In this document: positions 13,209-21,718 of the stretch, piece by piece
Numbering within the stretch: position 1 is the first letter of the stretch
How the letters are laid out: each line of letters opens with the position of its first letter
Virus record (IMG/VR): IMGVR_UViG_3300033154_000314
Span: 1 to 23,029 of that record
DNA: 23,029 nt
Source of the DNA: a virus
Reading direction: 5' to 3' (one strand)
Notes under the pieces: generated by a model
Database searches by the model: none
The model's input: the letters and a program-made list of their open reading frames with translations, nothing else
Told to the model about the DNA's origin: nothing
Position numbers and translations under genes: made by a program

Positions 13209-16076
13209 TTGGCACAGGAATATTCAGTCGATATTGTTGCAAAGGTTCTCGGCGGGAGAGCGGTCAGAGCCTTAAACGAAGAGCTAGAAAAAAGTACGCA
13301 ACTTCTCAAGGCAAATAGGAAAGCATATACAGGAGTAGGTGCTGCATCGAGTAAGGCCTCGAACAACGTCAAGCAGTTTTCAAGATCGACAAAGACTGCA
13401 ACGGCCTCCACGCAAGGATTGTCAAATGCTGTCAGAGGGCTTGGCTCTGCTTTGGCCTCTGCTGCTATCGGCCAGAGGCTGGGCAATGCTATCGGCGATG
13501 CACGACAGCTGGAATTGTCGGGCAAACGGCTCGATATGCTGACCAAGGAGTATGCTCAGTTTGCAGGCATCCAGAAGGAAGCTGCAAGGCTGGCAGATCT
13601 ATTCCAGGTCAGCGTCGCAGAGTCTTCAAAATCGCTGTTCAACCTGGGTTCCAGACTTGGAGCGTCTGGTGCTGATTTGACCGATATCGTCTCCGTCTAT
13701 GAAGGCTTAAATTCAGCACTGGTCGTTACCGGCAGGAGCAGTCAAGAAGCCGCAGCAGCTAGCTACCAATTAGCGCAGGCTTTGGGTTCTGGTTCGCTGA
13801 CTGGTGACGAGCTTAAGACAATTTCGGAGACCTTGCCAGAACTCTTGAACGAAATCGCAAGAGCGGCTGGCAAGAGTGCTACCGAAGTCCGTCAGATGGC
13901 TAAGGATGGGGAATTAACCACCGACGTCATCATCAAAGCAACCTCGGCCTTGCGTGACAAGTATGGGCCTGCAGTAAGAGACAATATCCAGGTCAGTCAA
14001 AGATTCAGCAACGCTCTGAGTGGCTTGTCTGAGAAGATCGGCCAGAGCCTACTGCCCGTAGTCAATCCATTGCAGGAGACGCTAGCCAGCCTGCTGAACG
14101 TGGTGATCAAGCTGCCCGATCCACTCATCGCAATCGGCACTGCGGCCACCGTGGCGGCAGGAGGGTTCCTGGCGATTTCAGCTGCGCTGTCCTTGCTTGG
14201 ATTGCCTGGCGTCATTGCCCTATTCGGGAAATTGGCGACTACGCTGGCAGCATTCTCTGGAATCACTGCGACTGTTGTCACCGGATTTACGGCAGCAGGT
14301 GGTGCGATTAAAGCCACAACGGTCGCGGTGAATGCTCAAACAGTAGCGTTAGGTGCTTTGAAAACAGCGATGGCCGCCACACCATGGGTAGCCGCAGCAA
14401 TCGCAGTTGCAGCTGTTGGCTACGCGACCTATCAGACCGTTGATGCCGTCAATGATTTTAACCGAGTTCTTAGACAGTCTCCACTCAAAGAGGTTGAAGA
14501 CAAAATCGAGGAGCTAGAGAAGGAAATAGTCAAGGCCGAGAACAAAACGGTTTCTTGGACTGAGCAGATCTTCGACTTCATTTTTGGTGTAGATGGCGCT
14601 TCGACTGCGGTAGATGGCCTTTCCAATTCCATTGATCGGCTGAATAAAAGAAAGATTCAATTGACAGATCTGCGGCCAGAACAGGGTGCAGATCTGGACA
14701 TGGAAGAGATCAAGAGACTTGCAGACATATATGACCCCGTAGTACCAGAAACTCCAAAACCACCAACCCCCACGGGTGGAGGAGGAGGAGGTGCACCTGC
14801 TACAGACGATTTAGAATCCCTTCAAGCAACGCTGGCCTTAAAGACTAAACTTGCACCGCTGCAAGAGCGGATCAACCTGGCAGTGCTGAGAGGAGACGAG
14901 CTCACAAAAGCAAGGCTTGAAGGAGAGAAAGAGATGCTCATTTTGATGGATCAGCAAGAAGCTGCTCTGCGTGGTTTGAATACTGAAGAAGGTAAATCTC
15001 TCCAAGCACGGATCAACCAGCTGGATCTGGACGAGCAGGCACGAGAGAATGCAAAGAATCTAACCCTGAAGACAAAAGAGCTGGCGGAGGCCGAGCAGCA
15101 AAGATTGGAGACGGTCAGCGCTACATTGCAACCGATTAGGGACGAAGTCGAGCTATTGCAGGCCAAGCTGAATGGCAACGAAGACCTGATCCGCCAGAAT
15201 CAAGAGATTCTGCGGCTCAAGAAAGCTATCAAAGAGGCCGGAGGGACCGCTGAAGATGTGGCCGAGGCTTCTAGCCTGGTCAAGGAGCGAGATGCATTAA
15301 GAGAACGTGCGGAGGCGGCAGACAAGCTGAAGGAATCCTATAAGCAATTGGCCACCAGCATTGCAACTTCTTTGACTAGCGCCTTCAGATCCGTCGTAAC
15401 TGGCGCACAATCGGCACAACAGGCCCTGTCTAGCGCCTTCAAGGGGATCGCCGATGCCTTCATCGGCATGGCGATGAAGATGATTCAAGAATGGCTGGTG
15501 ATGCAAGCACTCGGAATGCTGAAACTCTTCGGTGGTGGCGTTCCTGGAGGTTCTCCAACCCCATTGGTGGACAGTTTGTCTAGAAATGCCGGTTCACCAT
15601 TCGAAGCGGGCGGGCAGATACCATTCTTCGGAACACAACAGCCAAGGATGTTTGCTGATGGTGGTAGGCCACCGCTGAATGAAGCCAGTATAATCGGAGA
15701 AAGAGGGCCTGAGTTATTTGTTCCAGATAGCGCAGGAACCATTCTTCCTAACGATGCCTTTGCTGCAGCCCGTAACGCAATGGGCGGTGGTGGTGGAGAC
15801 GGCGACTCCGGCGTTGTTGACGAAGCGTTTCAAGCTTCTGGAGATTCTATTAGTTCAGTTCGTGAACGCCTGATACAGAATGAAATGCAAGCAACCTCTG
15901 CAAAATATACGAATGGTCCCATCACCTTCGAGACGTACCAGATCGGAAGTATGGATGTAGTCACCCGCGAAGAAGCAGAAGCTATCGGGCAAGCAAGTGC
16001 TCAGCAAGCTAGGGCGCAAGTTTTTAGCGACATGCGGAACCGCCCCGCTGTCCGCCGACAAATCGGAGTTAAGTGA
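13209..16076 (+). CDS. Tape measure protein
   Basis: This protein sets tail length and later leaves the tube to help DNA cross the cell envelope. At 955 residues it is the second longest gene of the window. The N-terminal third has the tape-measure domain: SYQLAQALGSGSLTGDELKT, then LPELLNEIARAAGKS and GPAVRDNIQVSQRFSNALSG. Two hydrophobic stretches lie at about 305-365 and 391-412 and could insert in the host membrane. A Pro/Gly linker (about 515-530) and a long coiled-coil part (about 540-720) follow, and the C-terminus has the typical IIGERGPELFVPDSAGTILP block. The start is TTG at 13209, since this gives the complete N-terminus and no ATG lies nearby in frame. An approximate Shine-Dalgarno AAGGACGGG precedes it. 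Its TGA overlaps the next ATG. Confidence 0.93.
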   Translation: MAQEYSVDIVAKVLGGRAVRALNEELEKSTQLLKANRKAYTGVGAASSKASNNVKQFSRSTKTATASTQGLSNAVRGLGSALASAAIGQRLGNAIGDARQLELSGKRLDMLTKEYAQFAGIQKEAARLADLFQVSVAESSKSLFNLGSRLGASGADLTDIVSVYEGLNSALVVTGRSSQEAAAASYQLAQALGSGSLTGDELKTISETLPELLNEIARAAGKSATEVRQMAKDGELTTDVIIKATSALRDKYGPAVRDNIQVSQRFSNALSGLSEKIGQSLLPVVNPLQETLASLLNVVIKLPDPLIAIGTAATVAAGGFLAISAALSLLGLPGVIALFGKLATTLAAFSGITATVVTGFTAAGGAIKATTVAVNAQTVALGALKTAMAATPWVAAAIAVAAVGYATYQTVDAVNDFNRVLRQSPLKEVEDKIEELEKEIVKAENKTVSWTEQIFDFIFGVDGASTAVDGLSNSIDRLNKRKIQLTDLRPEQGADLDMEEIKRLADIYDPVVPETPKPPTPTGGGGGGAPATDDLESLQATLALKTKLAPLQERINLAVLRGDELTKARLEGEKEMLILMDQQEAALRGLNTEEGKSLQARINQLDLDEQARENAKNLTLKTKELAEAEQQRLETVSATLQPIRDEVELLQAKLNGNEDLIRQNQEILRLKKAIKEAGGTAEDVAEASSLVKERDALRERAEAADKLKESYKQLATSIATSLTSAFRSVVTGAQSAQQALSSAFKGIADAFIGMAMKMIQEWLVMQALGMLKLFGGGVPGGSPTPLVDSLSRNAGSPFEAGGQIPFFGTQQPRMFADGGRPPLNEASIIGERGPELFVPDSAGTILPNDAFAAARNAMGGGGGDGDSGVVDEAFQASGDSISSVRERLIQNEMQATSAKYTNGPITFETYQIGSMDVVTREEAEAIGQASAQQARAQVFSDMRNRPAVRRQIGVK

Positions 16077-16543
16077 TGCTGGCAATAGGGATCTATTTGA
16101 AACTGCTGGACTCTTCCGGCAATGACACTGGCTATCAATTCCAAAACTTCTTTCAAGGCGAAACTAGAACCTACAATGGCGTTGACTATGTTTTTGGTTC
16201 ATTTGGCTTTAGTGGCGGAACGTTAGATCTGGAAGGCGGAAATATTTCGGCTTCGCTGATCTTTTCTGTTAATCCTGTTTCGTTGTCAGTATTTGGTCAA
16301 GCCGTGAACGATTTTTGGTTAGCTGAAATCCGCACGGTATGGCTTGAGCCTGAAGCGTTAACAGAAACAGCTCAGCATTCAGAAGAGCTTTACGCCATTA
16401 CAGGGTATAACCACGACGGCAACCAGCTCTCTGTTCGGCTTGGTAGCCCAATAGACGCAGTGCAGAGCAACGTACCACGAAGGGTTTTAACAACAGCCCT
16501 GGTTGGCGAACTTCCAAGTACCGGTCAGATTAACCTTACCTAA
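16076..16543 (+). CDS. Minor tail / tail tip protein (gpL-like, putative)
   Basis: This 155-residue protein starts at ATG 16076, overlapping the tape measure TGA by one base; GTG 16073 would add one residue. It begins as a beta-rich domain (YNGVDYVFGSFGFSGGTLDL) and ends with the informative block LSVRLGSPIDAVQSNVPRRV..LVGELPST. That R-L-x-SP-x-D-A-x-x-x-x-x-P-R pattern is found in lambda gpL-like minor tail proteins, which link the tape measure to the tip. No Fe-S cysteine set, as in lambda gpL, is visible. Position directly after the tape measure and before the J-like hub supports it. From here codons become visibly A/T-richer. Confidence 0.72.
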   Translation: MLAIGIYLKLLDSSGNDTGYQFQNFFQGETRTYNGVDYVFGSFGFSGGTLDLEGGNISASLIFSVNPVSLSVFGQAVNDFWLAEIRTVWLEPEALTETAQHSEELYAITGYNHDGNQLSVRLGSPIDAVQSNVPRRVLTTALVGELPSTGQINLT

Positions 16544-19500
16544 TGGATATCACTAAACGCCCTTTCGTTCTGCTTCCTCAGGACCGCGTAATCATGGAGA
16601 TTACGGGCATGGATCGTGAGCAATATCGGGATTTTTGCTTGCAATGTTATATGGCCGGGCGAAGCATACCAAGCACCGATCCTGTCGCCTTTGATCCCTT
16701 TACGGCAGTTGCTTATTTGATAATCGGAATTGCCTTATCATTTGCAGCCTCATTGCTGGCACCAAAGCCACGAGTAGAAGAAATTACGCCTCAACGAGAA
16801 GAAGGTGGGCAGAATTTTGTTAATGGTCGAAAGTCAGCCCCTACAAGCGGATTTGATAGCGTTCAGAACGTTGTCGAAGTGGGCTCTGTAATTTCCATTG
16901 TTTATGCCAACAGGCGGGAGATCAATGGGATTTGGTATGGAGGAGTAAGAGTTAATACCAATTTATTGTGGAGCCAATTGTATTCGATTGGCGGTGGGCA
17001 GTTGTTACGGGCGCTTTTTTCTGTAAGTGAAGGAAATGTACCAACGCCTGACCCAGAACAATTCGCGATTGGAAACAATATCATCCGCAATTTTGATTTA
17101 GCCAAGAACGACGTATCAAGAGTAAGTCTCTATTACGTCAACGGATCCGATGCTAATAATCGCATTGTGTCAACAGACCATATTGCTGGCCGGAATGCAG
17201 ATAGCGATTTAGGAAATGCCGAAAACGATGGCGGAACGAATGTCTTTCAAGCCAGAACTGCTACCGGATGGGCGGATGATTTTTGCTCCGTCGTTGTTCC
17301 TTCAAATCAAACATCATTAGGGCTAAGTGGATTCATTGGCAATAACATGCCATTCAGGCCGAATCCTAGGATCAAGCCAACCGAAAACTATGACAACGAA
17401 CCGCAGAAACCTGATCCCCAAGGGAAGACAGAGCGGGCGCATGACGTTTGGAAGTATTACGGGCGGTGTGGTGTCAACAAATTAAATGGCAATCCGACGA
17501 CAGATGAATTTATTAATCTAGTTCCTGGCGATCAAATTACTTATTCTTTATTCTCAGATAGCGATAATGATGGCGTGTTTCAATATCAAATATCAGCGAA
17601 AGACGGTTTCTCCTATACAAACGACATTGCCGACAGTGTCGCCAGCAGGCAAAGCAGCTATGATGACCAAATCGTCCTAGGAGACAAATATTTAATTGGC
17701 AACGCAATAGGGGTTTGCGTTAGTCGCACTAATCAACCTTTCGTTTCTGAGGTAGATAATACGCCTGTGGGAGGCGGACAAACGGTAACAGCAGTATTTG
17801 AGATAACTGAGCCAGGGGGCATCCATGCTTACGACTCCCAAGGACTCCATCCCGCCCTCGGTCCGTATGATGATTACAACAAATTTGTAGGGAATAATTA
17901 TCCCGCGTATGGTCCTCGCGTTAACGCGACGCTCACATCCCACATTTTCCGTTTAACTGAGGCTTCATTTACAACGGAAAGAAGCACAAGGTACATTGAA
18001 GTTGGACTTAAAAGCCGCGTTAATCTTCAGATTAATGGTATCTGTTACTTTAGAGGAATTGCATACGATGATGAAGCTAGAACTTTGAGTAAAATTGATA
18101 GTGAGAGGGTAATAGACAACATTGTTTTTACTAACGGGAACTTTACTTCTCCCGAAGCTAGGTATAGTGGGTTCCGCGTTAAATTCCGTAGCACATCTAC
18201 AGCTGCCTACTCAGTGGTGCCAATGATTTTCTTGGTTCGCTCGCAGCAAAGCACAGACGTATTTAATTATTTGCGATTTGAAATGGATACTTCCAACACT
18301 TGGGAGTTTCAATTAACACCCGCTTCCTCTTGGGAGATAAGAAACGGTACAGATGATTTGCATGTACTGGACTATAAGAGAAACAATCGCGTGACGGTAA
18401 GCACATTGTTAGGTATGAATATAGTCTTTACGGGTTTGGCAAATATTGCAAGAAACGCTGATAATTTTGCGATCCCACCTCTAACAACAATTGACGGAAC
18501 AGAATTGGATGACAACAATGGTCCTGATCTGTCTTTTGATGATCTTGTGGACGGTAGAGGATATTACGGAGATGCGTTCGCCAGGATTGCTGAAGGATTC
18601 ATGTTTGAGGAGATGACAACAACAGCTAATCAACCTGAACACAGCATTGTTTACGTTAATGTTCAAACGACAAATTCGCAAATACCTCGCTATGACAACA
18701 TTGCGATGGTCGGAATGAATCTTCGGAGTAGCACCGAAATCCGAGAGCTTCAGCAGTTTAGTGTTTATGTCAATCAAGGAATTAATTCAACGAACCTCTT
18801 CCCAGAGGTGTTGCTTGATATGTTTACGAATACAAGATACGGCCTAGGAAACGTTTTAAATACAGCTCAAATCGATACGGCAAGTTTTGCCGCCATGGCC
18901 ACGTGGTGCGAAAATCGAAAGTATTTCTTCGATGGCGTAATAGATAGCAAGCTTAATATTCGAGATTGGGGGACCATTACGGCTAATAATTACTTGCTTG
19001 ATTTAATCGTCAGAAATGGACAGTTTGCTTTGCAACCCGTTGCTGATTTTGACACAAAGCCTGTGATTACTGCTCTGTTTACGAGTGGCAATATTTTAGA
19101 CAATACCTTTGAATTTACATCGGCTGATGAGCAAGACCGGATCAGGCCAAGAGTTTCTGTTAAATGGCGAGAGGAAAAATTAGACACAAATAATGGGCTG
19201 TTTCCTGTCGTTCGGCAAGTTACCGTAAGAGAAAGTGATACGGCGGAGGATGCCCCATTAGAAACATTGGACATTTCGGCGTATGCAACTTCTCAGAAGC
19301 AGGCCATTGATCTTGCTAAATGGACGTGCAGGCGAAGGCGGTATATCACGCATTCAATCAAATTTGAAACGACACCAACCCAGGCTGCCTTAGACATCGG
19401 AGCGGTTTTTAATTTGGGGATGGAAACAATCGCATACGATCAGCCTCAAAACGGAGCTATTGCCGCTGATGGGACCGTTACCAGTTGGCCGCCGTTAAGC

Positions 19501-19788
19501 AATGGAACTTACGACGCATTGACATGGACTGGCACTGCAACAACAGTTGAGGAGAGGACAATCAAAATTGAAAACGGAAAAGCCGTGGGGATTCAAAACG
19601 CAGTTTTCTGCATTAAGAGTGGTATCCAATCAGTGGAGACTTACAAGACGCAGGCTCTTAACTACACAGAAGATGGAAACATCAACGTGGAGGCAACAGT
19701 TTATCCCTGTGACAAAGATGGAGCTAGCCTGCTAACGATGGGCTGGGATGATCCCAGCAACTGGAGCATTGAGGGGCAAAGAACATGA
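16543..19788 (+). CDS. Tail tip / central hub protein (gpJ-like)
   Basis: This 1081-residue protein forms the tail tip and probably contacts the receptor. It starts as TAATG on the previous stop. After a polar start, residues 53-72 form one hydrophobic segment (AYLIIGIALSFAASLLAPKP), as also found in J-type or I/K-J fusion tips. Next comes VVEVGSVISIVYANRREING..YGGVRV, the start of the hub. A long divergent middle (about 240-600) contains beta-rich stretches not seen in lambda J, possibly carbohydrate-binding insertions. The region from about 680 is J-typical: GDAFARIAEGFMF, LLDMFTNTRYGLG, CENRKYFFDGVIDS, WREEKLDTN, and WTCRRRRYITHSI. Codon third positions are strongly A/T compared with neighbours, suggesting recent exchange. 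It ends in an ATGA junction. Confidence 0.85.
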   Translation: MDITKRPFVLLPQDRVIMEITGMDREQYRDFCLQCYMAGRSIPSTDPVAFDPFTAVAYLIIGIALSFAASLLAPKPRVEEITPQREEGGQNFVNGRKSAPTSGFDSVQNVVEVGSVISIVYANRREINGIWYGGVRVNTNLLWSQLYSIGGGQLLRALFSVSEGNVPTPDPEQFAIGNNIIRNFDLAKNDVSRVSLYYVNGSDANNRIVSTDHIAGRNADSDLGNAENDGGTNVFQARTATGWADDFCSVVVPSNQTSLGLSGFIGNNMPFRPNPRIKPTENYDNEPQKPDPQGKTERAHDVWKYYGRCGVNKLNGNPTTDEFINLVPGDQITYSLFSDSDNDGVFQYQISAKDGFSYTNDIADSVASRQSSYDDQIVLGDKYLIGNAIGVCVSRTNQPFVSEVDNTPVGGGQTVTAVFEITEPGGIHAYDSQGLHPALGPYDDYNKFVGNNYPAYGPRVNATLTSHIFRLTEASFTTERSTRYIEVGLKSRVNLQINGICYFRGIAYDDEARTLSKIDSERVIDNIVFTNGNFTSPEARYSGFRVKFRSTSTAAYSVVPMIFLVRSQQSTDVFNYLRFEMDTSNTWEFQLTPASSWEIRNGTDDLHVLDYKRNNRVTVSTLLGMNIVFTGLANIARNADNFAIPPLTTIDGTELDDNNGPDLSFDDLVDGRGYYGDAFARIAEGFMFEEMTTTANQPEHSIVYVNVQTTNSQIPRYDNIAMVGMNLRSSTEIRELQQFSVYVNQGINSTNLFPEVLLDMFTNTRYGLGNVLNTAQIDTASFAAMATWCENRKYFFDGVIDSKLNIRDWGTITANNYLLDLIVRNGQFALQPVADFDTKPVITALFTSGNILDNTFEFTSADEQDRIRPRVSVKWREEKLDTNNGLFPVVRQVTVRESDTAEDAPLETLDISAYATSQKQAIDLAKWTCRRRRYITHSIKFETTPTQAALDIGAVFNLGMETIAYDQPQNGAIAADGTVTSWPPLSNGTYDALTWTGTATTVEERTIKIENGKAVGIQNAVFCIKSGIQSVETYKTQALNYTEDGNINVEATVYPCDKDGASLLTMGWDDPSNWSIEGQRT

Positions 19789-20165
19789 CCGCCGATTTTC
19801 CTGCGCTATGCCCCAGTAAAAGATCATTGCAAGCAGGGCAGTATCCAACCAAACGATTTGACAGCATCTCTGGTGCGTCAGTAACGCGCCTGTATGGCAG
19901 CAAAGCATTCAATGCTGAACTGCAGCTGACATACCAGCTAAGCGATGATGACACGGCAGCATTGCTAAAGTCTTATCACGACAGCTACGGTGGTGCTGAT
20001 ACGCTTAATTTGCCGGAAGCGGTCTATGGCGGCATGAGCGAAAACTTGCAAGCTCAAGTTCGTGACTACTACTCATGGCGCTGGAACGCTCCACCATCAG
20101 TTGAAAGCCTTTTTCCAGGTCGCTCTAGAATCCTAGTAACCCTGATCGGAACACTGGACGGTTGA
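19785..20165 (+). CDS. Small tail tip protein of unknown exact role
   Basis: This 126-residue protein overlaps the hub gene by four bases (ATGA). It begins MTADFPALCPSKRSLQAGQY, contains RFDSISGASVTRLYGSKAFN..LQLTYQLSDDDTAALL, the block YHDSYGGADTLNLPEAVYGG, and ends SLFPGRSRILVTLIGTLDG. The Y-G-x-x-x-x-x-A-x-L-x-L-x-Y pattern and late beta strand look like small M-like minor tail proteins. No enzyme motif is seen. It keeps higher G/C at third positions than the hub gene, so the compositional change ends at this junction. A minor tail part is likely from position; the specific role is unknown. Confidence 0.6.
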   Translation: MTADFPALCPSKRSLQAGQYPTKRFDSISGASVTRLYGSKAFNAELQLTYQLSDDDTAALLKSYHDSYGGADTLNLPEAVYGGMSENLQAQVRDYYSWRWNAPPSVESLFPGRSRILVTLIGTLDG

Positions 20166-20166
20166 T

Positions 20167-20559
20167 ATGGCAGTTCTAACAGGCGCTGATGGTCAACTCG
20201 TTTATAACAACCGACCTGTTGCAAAGTGCCGTGAGTGGAGTATCAGCACGTCAAAAGACGCGCTTGAGACGACATGCTTGGCAAGTTTTGACCGCAGCTA
20301 CGTTGAAGGACTGCGTGGCACGACTGGGTCAGCAACCATCCTTTACGACCCAGAGGAGGCGTCAGGCAACAATCTGCTGAACTCGATCAATGCCAATGGG
20401 CAAAATGACACGGTCGATTTTGTGCTGTCACGCGCTGACGGCAAGCGTTTTCGCTGCAGTGGTTTTCTTACTTCAGTCAGCCCAAGCGTGACCGTTGGTG
20501 CCGTTCAAGCAGTCAGCGTCAGTTTCCAAGTTTCGGGCGCTGTTGATGGTGAGTTCTAA
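20167..20559 (+). CDS. Tail-tube-like protein (second tube-fold gene)
   Basis: This 130-residue protein starts one base after the preceding stop. It reads as a compact tail-tube domain: VYNNRPVAKCREWSISTSKD, ALETTCLASFDRSYVEGLRG, SGSA-like GTTGSATILYDPEE, VDFVLSRADGKRFRCSGF, and a last strand VQAVSVSFQVSGAVDGEF. The CREWSISTS...LETT motif matches the major tail protein at 11761 and the next gene. Tube-fold proteins near the tip usually form distal rings. It may therefore be a minor tube ring or a tip collar. It ends with TAATG overlap with the next gene. Confidence 0.7.
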   Translation: MAVLTGADGQLVYNNRPVAKCREWSISTSKDALETTCLASFDRSYVEGLRGTTGSATILYDPEEASGNNLLNSINANGQNDTVDFVLSRADGKRFRCSGFLTSVSPSVTVGAVQAVSVSFQVSGAVDGEF

Positions 20560-21707
20560 TGGCAGTCCTTGGCACTGGCGGGAGATTAGTTCTCAGGCGT
20601 GAGGCACCTGCTCCATGCGTTCTGCTCGATTCGGGGCTGAACTGGGAGAACGATACTTATATCAGCATCTGTCCGGGATATCTCAATGGCGATCGCATCG
20701 CTGCTGACTGTTTGCCTGTTATTCGCCCTGGTCAATATCCAGGCAACCCCTGTAACTGGTCGTCATATCAAGGCGGTCGCTGGTACTTAGGACCAAACCG
20801 AACACAGATCGCTAGCGATAGCGATCAGTTTTATAAGCAAGGCGGTGAGCAGTACCCAGATGGCCAGGCTGATGATGCCGCCCAGTTCTATGCCCGCGTG
20901 GGCGACACGTCGGGTGGCGATGAAATTGTCGGTTGTGTTCCAGATGGATATTGGATTCACATTGATGATTTGGGTCGAGTCTCTTTCTATGAAAGCCGTT
21001 GTGCAGCAATGGCTGGGTGTCCTAGCAATCGTTTGGACCTGGCCAATATTGCTGGTGCGGTGACAATCGCTCCGTATGGCAGTCTCGATTATCTGAATGC
21101 GGTTTGGGACTGTATTGCTGGTTTGAGTGGTGACTATGAATTCAGCGATGTATCGGATTCAGTCACTCTTGAGAGCATCTGCGAAGACGCACCTGACTAC
21201 ATCCAACCTGTGCCGAACCCCAACACAGAGGCTTATGCCTACAATAACGCGGATGTGGAACCACGGCCTGCAAATAGTCCTGCGCCTTATTGGGAATGCG
21301 TGGCTGACTTACGTGAGTGGTCACTTAATTTGTCTGCCCCAGAGGTGGACACCACAGCTGTCGCTGAGAAATTTGGTAATGCCGTGAAGAGTCTTGTGAG
21401 CGGTGGCGGCAGCACTGAATTCTTCATTGACAGGAAGTGCTTTAGCGATGGAACGACCAACGGCATGACGCTGATGCAGTTACTGCTGATGACGGAGCAG
21501 GGCTGCAAGGCAAGCGCTCAGTTTTACGTTCTTCAGCGGCCTGGCGAATGCGGCGCGGATGAATGCAGCGGGCTGATCAACGGCGATCTCTACTACGAGA
21601 CTGATTTGCTGATAACTCAGACCGCTGTGAATATGCGACCTACTGAGCTAGTTGTGGGAACTGCTCAATTCGTCTCCACAGGTCCGATTAAACTAAAAGA
21701 ATCCTAA
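20559..21707 (+). CDS. Two-part tail protein with Cys-rich N-terminus and tube-like C-terminus
   Basis: This is a 382-residue protein. The N-terminal 210 residues are rich in Cys, Tyr, Gly and Asp (CPGYLNGDRIAADC, YPGNPCNWSSYQGGRWYLGP, GCVPDGYWIHIDDLGRVSFY) with no membrane segment, suggesting an extracellular disulfide-stabilised domain, perhaps for binding. From about residue 245 it carries a tube-like domain: DLREWSLNLSAPEVDTTAVA (250-269), SLVSGGGSTEFFIDRKCF, LMQLLLMTEQGCKASAQFYV and a final ELVVGTAQFVSTGPIKLKE. The same REWSL signature occurs in the two other tube-like genes. A decorated distal tube ring or tip spike is the simplest reading. It starts in a TAATG overlap. The function of the N-terminal part is unknown. 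Confidence 0.68.
   Translation: MAVLGTGGRLVLRREAPAPCVLLDSGLNWENDTYISICPGYLNGDRIAADCLPVIRPGQYPGNPCNWSSYQGGRWYLGPNRTQIASDSDQFYKQGGEQYPDGQADDAAQFYARVGDTSGGDEIVGCVPDGYWIHIDDLGRVSFYESRCAAMAGCPSNRLDLANIAGAVTIAPYGSLDYLNAVWDCIAGLSGDYEFSDVSDSVTLESICEDAPDYIQPVPNPNTEAYAYNNADVEPRPANSPAPYWECVADLREWSLNLSAPEVDTTAVAEKFGNAVKSLVSGGGSTEFFIDRKCFSDGTTNGMTLMQLLLMTEQGCKASAQFYVLQRPGECGADECSGLINGDLYYETDLLITQTAVNMRPTELVVGTAQFVSTGPIKLKES
20807..20826 (+). repeat. Perfect inverted repeat within a coding region
   Basis: GATCGCTA and TAGCGATC form a perfect eight-base inverted repeat around a GCGA loop. It lies inside the 382-residue tail protein gene, with no T-run after it, so it is not a normal terminator. It may be chance or an RNA hairpin affecting translation. 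Confidence 0.6.
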
Positions 21708-21718
21708 CTGAGTTAAGA

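Noticed and set aside
20689-20696. One GCGATCGC octamer (HIP1, a cyanobacterial genome repeat)
   Set aside because: I noticed only one copy; it is too few to support a host assignment.
20807-20826. Hairpin considered as a terminator
   Set aside because: No T-run follows and it is inside a coding region with no gene end nearby.
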